Below, in pieces: positions 6,319 to 8,863 of a stretch of 8,863 nucleotides of DNA. Under the pieces are notes generated by a model. The model was not told the origin of the DNA and did no database searches. It was given only the letters and a program-made list of their open reading frames with translations. Source of the DNA: Candidatus Bathycorpusculum sp. (GTDB taxonomy: Archaea > Thermoproteota > Bathyarchaeia > Bathyarchaeales > Bathycorpusculaceae); assembly GCA_009779045.1 (NCBI GenBank), contig WREZ01000039.1, forward strand, positions 1 through 8,863. Direction: 5' to 3'. A program made the translations under genes and the position numbers. Numbering within the stretch: the stretch's first letter is position 1; the number at the start of each line of letters is the position of its first letter.

Positions 6319-7253
6319 GTATGAGGCTTATCTTTCTGGGAACAAGCGCTGCAGTACCAACACTAAAACGTAGTTTACCTGCCACGATACTACAGAGTTC
6401 AATGGAGCAATGGATATTTGACTGTGGAGAAAACACCCAACGCCAAATGATGACCGCAAAAATTAGCTTTCATAAAAAAACTAAAATATTTCTCAGCCAC
6501 CTACACGGCGACCACATTTTAGGTTTACCAGGTTTATTACAAACTATGGCTTTAATGGATAGAAAAAATCCTCTCCAAGTTTATGGACCCATAGGACTTA
6601 GAGAGTTTCTATTTTGTTGCCAACAAATACTCAACTTTGAGTTAACATATAAAGTTGAAATTTATGAAATTGTAAAACCAGGAGTCATTGTTGAAGAAGA
6701 AGGATATATCGTAGAAGCTGCTAAGGCAAATCATACCGTTGAGAGTTATAGTTATGTTTTTGAAGAAAAACCGCATCCGGGCGAGTTTTTCCCTGAAAAA
6801 GCCCTCGCGTTTGGTTTACCTGAGGGGGAATTGTGGTCTAAACTTCAAAAAGGAGAAAACATAACCCTGCCTGACGGCCGACTGGTAAAGTCAGAGGAGG
6901 TTATGGGTCCAAACCGTCCAGGGAGAAAAATTGTTTTCACAGGAGACACTATGCCCTTTGAGGCGTTTGCAGATTTTGCTAAAGGTGCCGACGTAATTAT
7001 TCATGACTGCACTTTAGATGATGCATTAGCAACAAAAGCAAAAGTTAACGGGCATTCAACACCCTCACAAGCAGCAAACCAAGCTAAAGCAGCAAATGCA
7101 AAATTACTTGTATTAACACATATTAGTGCAAGATATCCCTATTCAGAGCTATTATTAGAACAAGCAAAGAAAGTTTTTGAGAACACCAAAATAGCAGAAG
7201 ATTTTTTGGTAATGGAATTACCGCTTAAAGAGGCTAATTCAATAATACCCTAA
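6315..7253 (+). CDS. rnz: Ribonuclease Z (tRNA 3' processing endonuclease)
   Basis: Zinc-dependent beta-lactamase-fold nuclease that cuts the 3' trailer from precursor tRNAs before CCA addition. Motifs: FLGTSAAVPT near the N-terminus, DCGENTQ (37-43), the metal signature SHLHGDH (61-67), AKANHTVESYSYVFEE with ligand His140, GRKIVFTGDT with ligand Asp211, GHSTPSQAA (246-254), and LTHISARY with ligand His269. At 312 residues it is the usual short (ELAC1-like) form. All metal ligands are present. The chosen TTG overlaps the upstream stop in the string TTGA (4-nt overlap), a coupling arrangement; starting at the ATG 6321 would only remove two residues. The neighbour is a tRNA methyltransferase, so the pair acts on the same substrate. 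The 3' end overlaps the convergent gene by 20 nt. Confidence 0.95.
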   Translation: MSMRLIFLGTSAAVPTLKRSLPATILQSSMEQWIFDCGENTQRQMMTAKISFHKKTKIFLSHLHGDHILGLPGLLQTMALMDRKNPLQVYGPIGLREFLFCCQQILNFELTYKVEIYEIVKPGVIVEEEGYIVEAAKANHTVESYSYVFEEKPHPGEFFPEKALAFGLPEGELWSKLQKGENITLPDGRLVKSEEVMGPNRPGRKIVFTGDTMPFEAFADFAKGADVIIHDCTLDDALATKAKVNGHSTPSQAANQAKAANAKLLVLTHISARYPYSELLLEQAKKVFENTKIAEDFLVMELPLKEANSIIP

Positions 7254-8016
7254 GTTTTTGTAAACTCTCAGATACATGATCACAAGACTCAACAACCACA
7301 CGGTGACTGTAATTTATTTTCTTTAGAGTTTTAGCAAACCAGTCATAATCAAGGGTACCATAACCAACGCCTAAGTGATCATCATTAACACCATTGTTAT
7401 CACTTGCATGTATGTGTACAATTTTATCAGCAAACTGATCAAAAAAGGGCTGGATTTGGTTTTCAAGATGAGCATGTCCAATATCTAACACAATGCCTAT
7501 GGGTAAATTGGTTTCCTTGTAGAATTTATGGAAGTCTTCAGGACTATTCATTGTAAACCAGTATTTAGCGGGTAAATTTTCTATAGCTATATTTACGCCG
7601 AGTTGTTCAGCTTCATCGTAAAGTTCCTGTATGCTTTGGAGATTTTGCTTCCATTCAGCACCAGAATAAAATTGAGATATACCAGTTTTAGCCCCTGGAT
7701 GTAAAACCCATAATTTAGCATCTAAATCATGAGCACGATAAAGAGACTTAGTAAGACGCTTTAAAGCAGCGGCAAGAATTATCCGAGAAGGAGAGGCGAT
7801 ATTTATATCAGCAAACGGCGCATGCACAGTGTATTCTAAATCATAACTTTTCGCAGCCTCTCTAAGTAAATTAACACGATTCTTATTTAACTCATGAGCA
7901 CCATCATCCAAAAATTCAATATACTGCGTACCCTCATCACCCAACCGTTTAACCACACGATTAAATGACTCACCCAAATTATAAAGCATCGAAACACCAA
8001 TTTTAACGTTAGACAT
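7234..8016 (-). CDS. Sugar phosphate isomerase/epimerase-like TIM barrel protein (xylose isomerase/AP endonuclease 2 superfamily)
   Basis: A 260-residue single-domain TIM barrel. Candidate metal ligands lie at strand ends: Glu34 (YIEFLDDG), His65 (VHAPFADINIAS), His106 (VLHPGAK), Glu146 (IAIENLP), Asp178 and His181 (VLDIGHAH), His203 (HIHASDN) and Glu243 (VVESCDHV); the loop HLGVGYGTLDY (214-224) is also typical. The Glu-Asp-His-Glu set fits the isomerase branch; the His65 and His106 sites recall endonuclease IV, but the SG.R.GHG signature of that enzyme was not seen. The substrate cannot be told. The ATG at 8016 has AAGGT 8 nt upstream (8025-8029), and the gene stands alone, convergent with rnz and divergent from the signal peptidase gene. 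An AP endonuclease role is the alternative, less likely. Confidence 0.85.
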   Translation of the reverse strand: MSNVKIGVSMLYNLGESFNRVVKRLGDEGTQYIEFLDDGAHELNKNRVNLLREAAKSYDLEYTVHAPFADINIASPSRIILAAALKRLTKSLYRAHDLDAKLWVLHPGAKTGISQFYSGAEWKQNLQSIQELYDEAEQLGVNIAIENLPAKYWFTMNSPEDFHKFYKETNLPIGIVLDIGHAHLENQIQPFFDQFADKIVHIHASDNNGVNDDHLGVGYGTLDYDWFAKTLKKINYSHRVVVESCDHVSESLQKLRVLLN

Positions 8017-8061
8017 ACAACATAACCTTTTAATCGAGTTCCAAATAAGAAACTAACGGAT

Positions 8062-8079
8062 TAATTAACTTTTTAATAG
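8062..8079 (-). promoter_or_regulatory. Possible promoter of the TIM-barrel gene
   Basis: On the minus strand this reads CTATTAAAAAGTTAATTA, an A/T string at a distance that would start RNA near 8045-8050, leaving a leader of about 30 nt that includes AAGGT. The region is generally A/T-rich, so this is weak. Confidence 0.25.
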
Positions 8080-8125
8080 ACTAAACAAAAGGTTTATCGA
8101 ACCATATTTTTTCTATTACGTTCTC

Positions 8126-8145
8126 TTTTATAGAAGGATTTTATA
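8126..8145 (+). promoter_or_regulatory. Tandem TATA boxes before the signal peptidase gene
   Basis: TTTTATA occurs at 8126-8132 and again at 8139-8145. The second predicts a start near 8170, about 12 nt ahead of the TTG at 8182; the first predicts a start near 8157. Either gives a short leader, with GGGA at 8172-8175 as a weak ribosome-binding sequence. Confidence 0.4.
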
Positions 8146-8181
8146 ATTACATCAGTATTTAATGTATGAACGGGATGTAAA

Positions 8182-8863
8182 TTGGCTACGTTAAAGAAGC
8201 TTCAGAGTAAGGAGATTATTAAGACCGCTGTTGTGGTAAGTTTGATTCCGATACTTTTAGCGGGTTTTTGGTTTGGGCTTCCGGCGGCGTTAAATACGAA
8301 AATGTTTCCAGTGTTTACGGTTATAAGTGGTAGCATGTGTATTCCTCAGGGTGAGTGTGATACTTTTTCACATGCATTTGAGAAGACTCTGCATATTGGT
8401 GACTTGATTGTTATTCAAGGGGTAAATGCAAGAGATTTAAAGACGGAGTATCCGAATAGTGACATAATAGTTTTTCGTAATCCTAAAATAGCTGCAAATG
8501 ATGCTCATGCGAATATTGTTCATCGTATTATTGATGTAGTTGAAGTTGACGGAACACTTTATTTCCACACTAAAGGGGATGGGAATGGGTATCCAAATGT
8601 TTGGCCTCAAATTCCCACAGCGTATAATAGGGATTTTTGGCAGTCGCCAGATGACCCAAATGGCACGTATAATGGTGCAATATCTGAAGAGTATGTTTAC
8701 GGTAAAGTTGTAATGCGTATACCCTGGTTAGGTACATTAGCAATACTTTCTCAACAATATAGTGTCATACCAATTATTCTAGGTGTACTTATAATTTTGT
8801 TGGTAGTATTTGAATTCATATTGCCATTTATGAAGAAAAAAACCGATGTAAAACAAGCAACAA
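8182..8863 (+). CDS. Signal peptidase I, archaeal/ER type (3' end outside window)
   Basis: Membrane serine protease that removes signal peptides from secreted proteins on the outer face of the membrane. Reading from the TTG at 8182 gives 227 open codons to the window edge. A short basic N-terminus (KKLQSKEIIK) precedes a membrane helix at about 16-37. Then come the catalytic box SGSMCIP with nucleophile Ser51, GDLIVIQ (73-79), IVHRIID with His114 in place of the bacterial Lys, KGDGN with Asp133, GKVVMRIPWLG (174-184), and a second helix at about 195-216 followed by KKK. These mark the Ser-His-Asp (Sec11-like) class. The in-frame TGA at 8167 leaves TTG as the first possible start, and no later ATG precedes the helix. 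An insertion with Cys53 and Cys59 separates the Ser box from GDL. The gene is divergent from the TIM-barrel gene. Confidence 0.93.
   Translation, partial: MATLKKLQSKEIIKTAVVVSLIPILLAGFWFGLPAALNTKMFPVFTVISGSMCIPQGECDTFSHAFEKTLHIGDLIVIQGVNARDLKTEYPNSDIIVFRNPKIAANDAHANIVHRIIDVVEVDGTLYFHTKGDGNGYPNVWPQIPTAYNRDFWQSPDDPNGTYNGAISEEYVYGKVVMRIPWLGTLAILSQQYSVIPIILGVLIILLVVFEFILPFMKKKTDVKQAT

Noticed and set aside
6224..6436. Minus-strand frame of 70 codons
   Set aside because: Antisense across the methyltransferase-rnz junction, both well supported; no domain or start signal.
8162..8194. Ten-codon frame (MYERDVNWLR) overlapping the signal peptidase start
   Set aside because: No ribosome-binding sequence; the likely transcript start (about 8157-8170) is at or after its ATG, so it is probably chance.
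1..8863. CRISPR arrays, tRNA or rRNA genes, insertion sequences, toxin-antitoxin or defence genes
   Set aside because: Looked for on both strands; no regularly spaced repeats, cloverleaf-like sequence, transposase motifs or terminal repeats were seen.

Overview
The window looks like chromosomal DNA of an AT-rich archaeon, most likely of the TACK/Bathyarchaeia type. The placement is inferred from gene content: RadA recombinase, archaeal Trm-G10 tRNA methyltransferase, archaeal PRPP synthetase, an NFACT-family RqcH, an EMC6-like membrane protein and a signal peptidase I of the His (not Lys) type. TATA-like boxes precede several genes, and leaders are very short or absent. I see no transposon, phage gene, CRISPR array, tRNA or rRNA. 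This is mostly a housekeeping region.

Layout. 1-2084 (minus) is rqcH, a 694-codon gene whose stop falls at or just beyond the left edge. 2085-2317 is a divergent promoter region with an imperfect palindrome over a TATA box. 2318-2629 (plus) is a three-helix EMC6-like protein. It converges on a minus-strand pair, radA (3190-4209) followed 2 nt later by an unnamed gene (2645-3187) whose product ends in a tail with a textbook PCNA-interacting peptide. Between radA and prs, one near-palindromic TATA element may fire both ways. On the prs side it is followed by a strong Shine-Dalgarno sequence and a 13-codon reading frame. 4378-7253 (plus) is a tight operon prs - trmG10 - rnz, with a 0-nt junction and a 4-nt overlap. 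A TIM-barrel sugar-phosphate isomerase/AP endonuclease-like gene (7234-8016, minus) overlaps rnz tail to tail. 8182 to the right edge (plus) is a TTG-started signal peptidase I, cut by the window end.

How the genes fit together. Three themes recur: translation and tRNA quality (RqcH, Trm-G10, RNase Z), membrane and secreted protein biogenesis (EMC6-like protein, signal peptidase), and DNA repair (RadA plus its PIP-box neighbour). PRPP synthetase feeds nucleotide and cofactor synthesis. The most promising undescribed element is the RadA-linked protein: an N-terminal domain with a repeated [E/D][W/F][N/D]RGYF motif joined to a tail that predicts recruitment to the sliding clamp.
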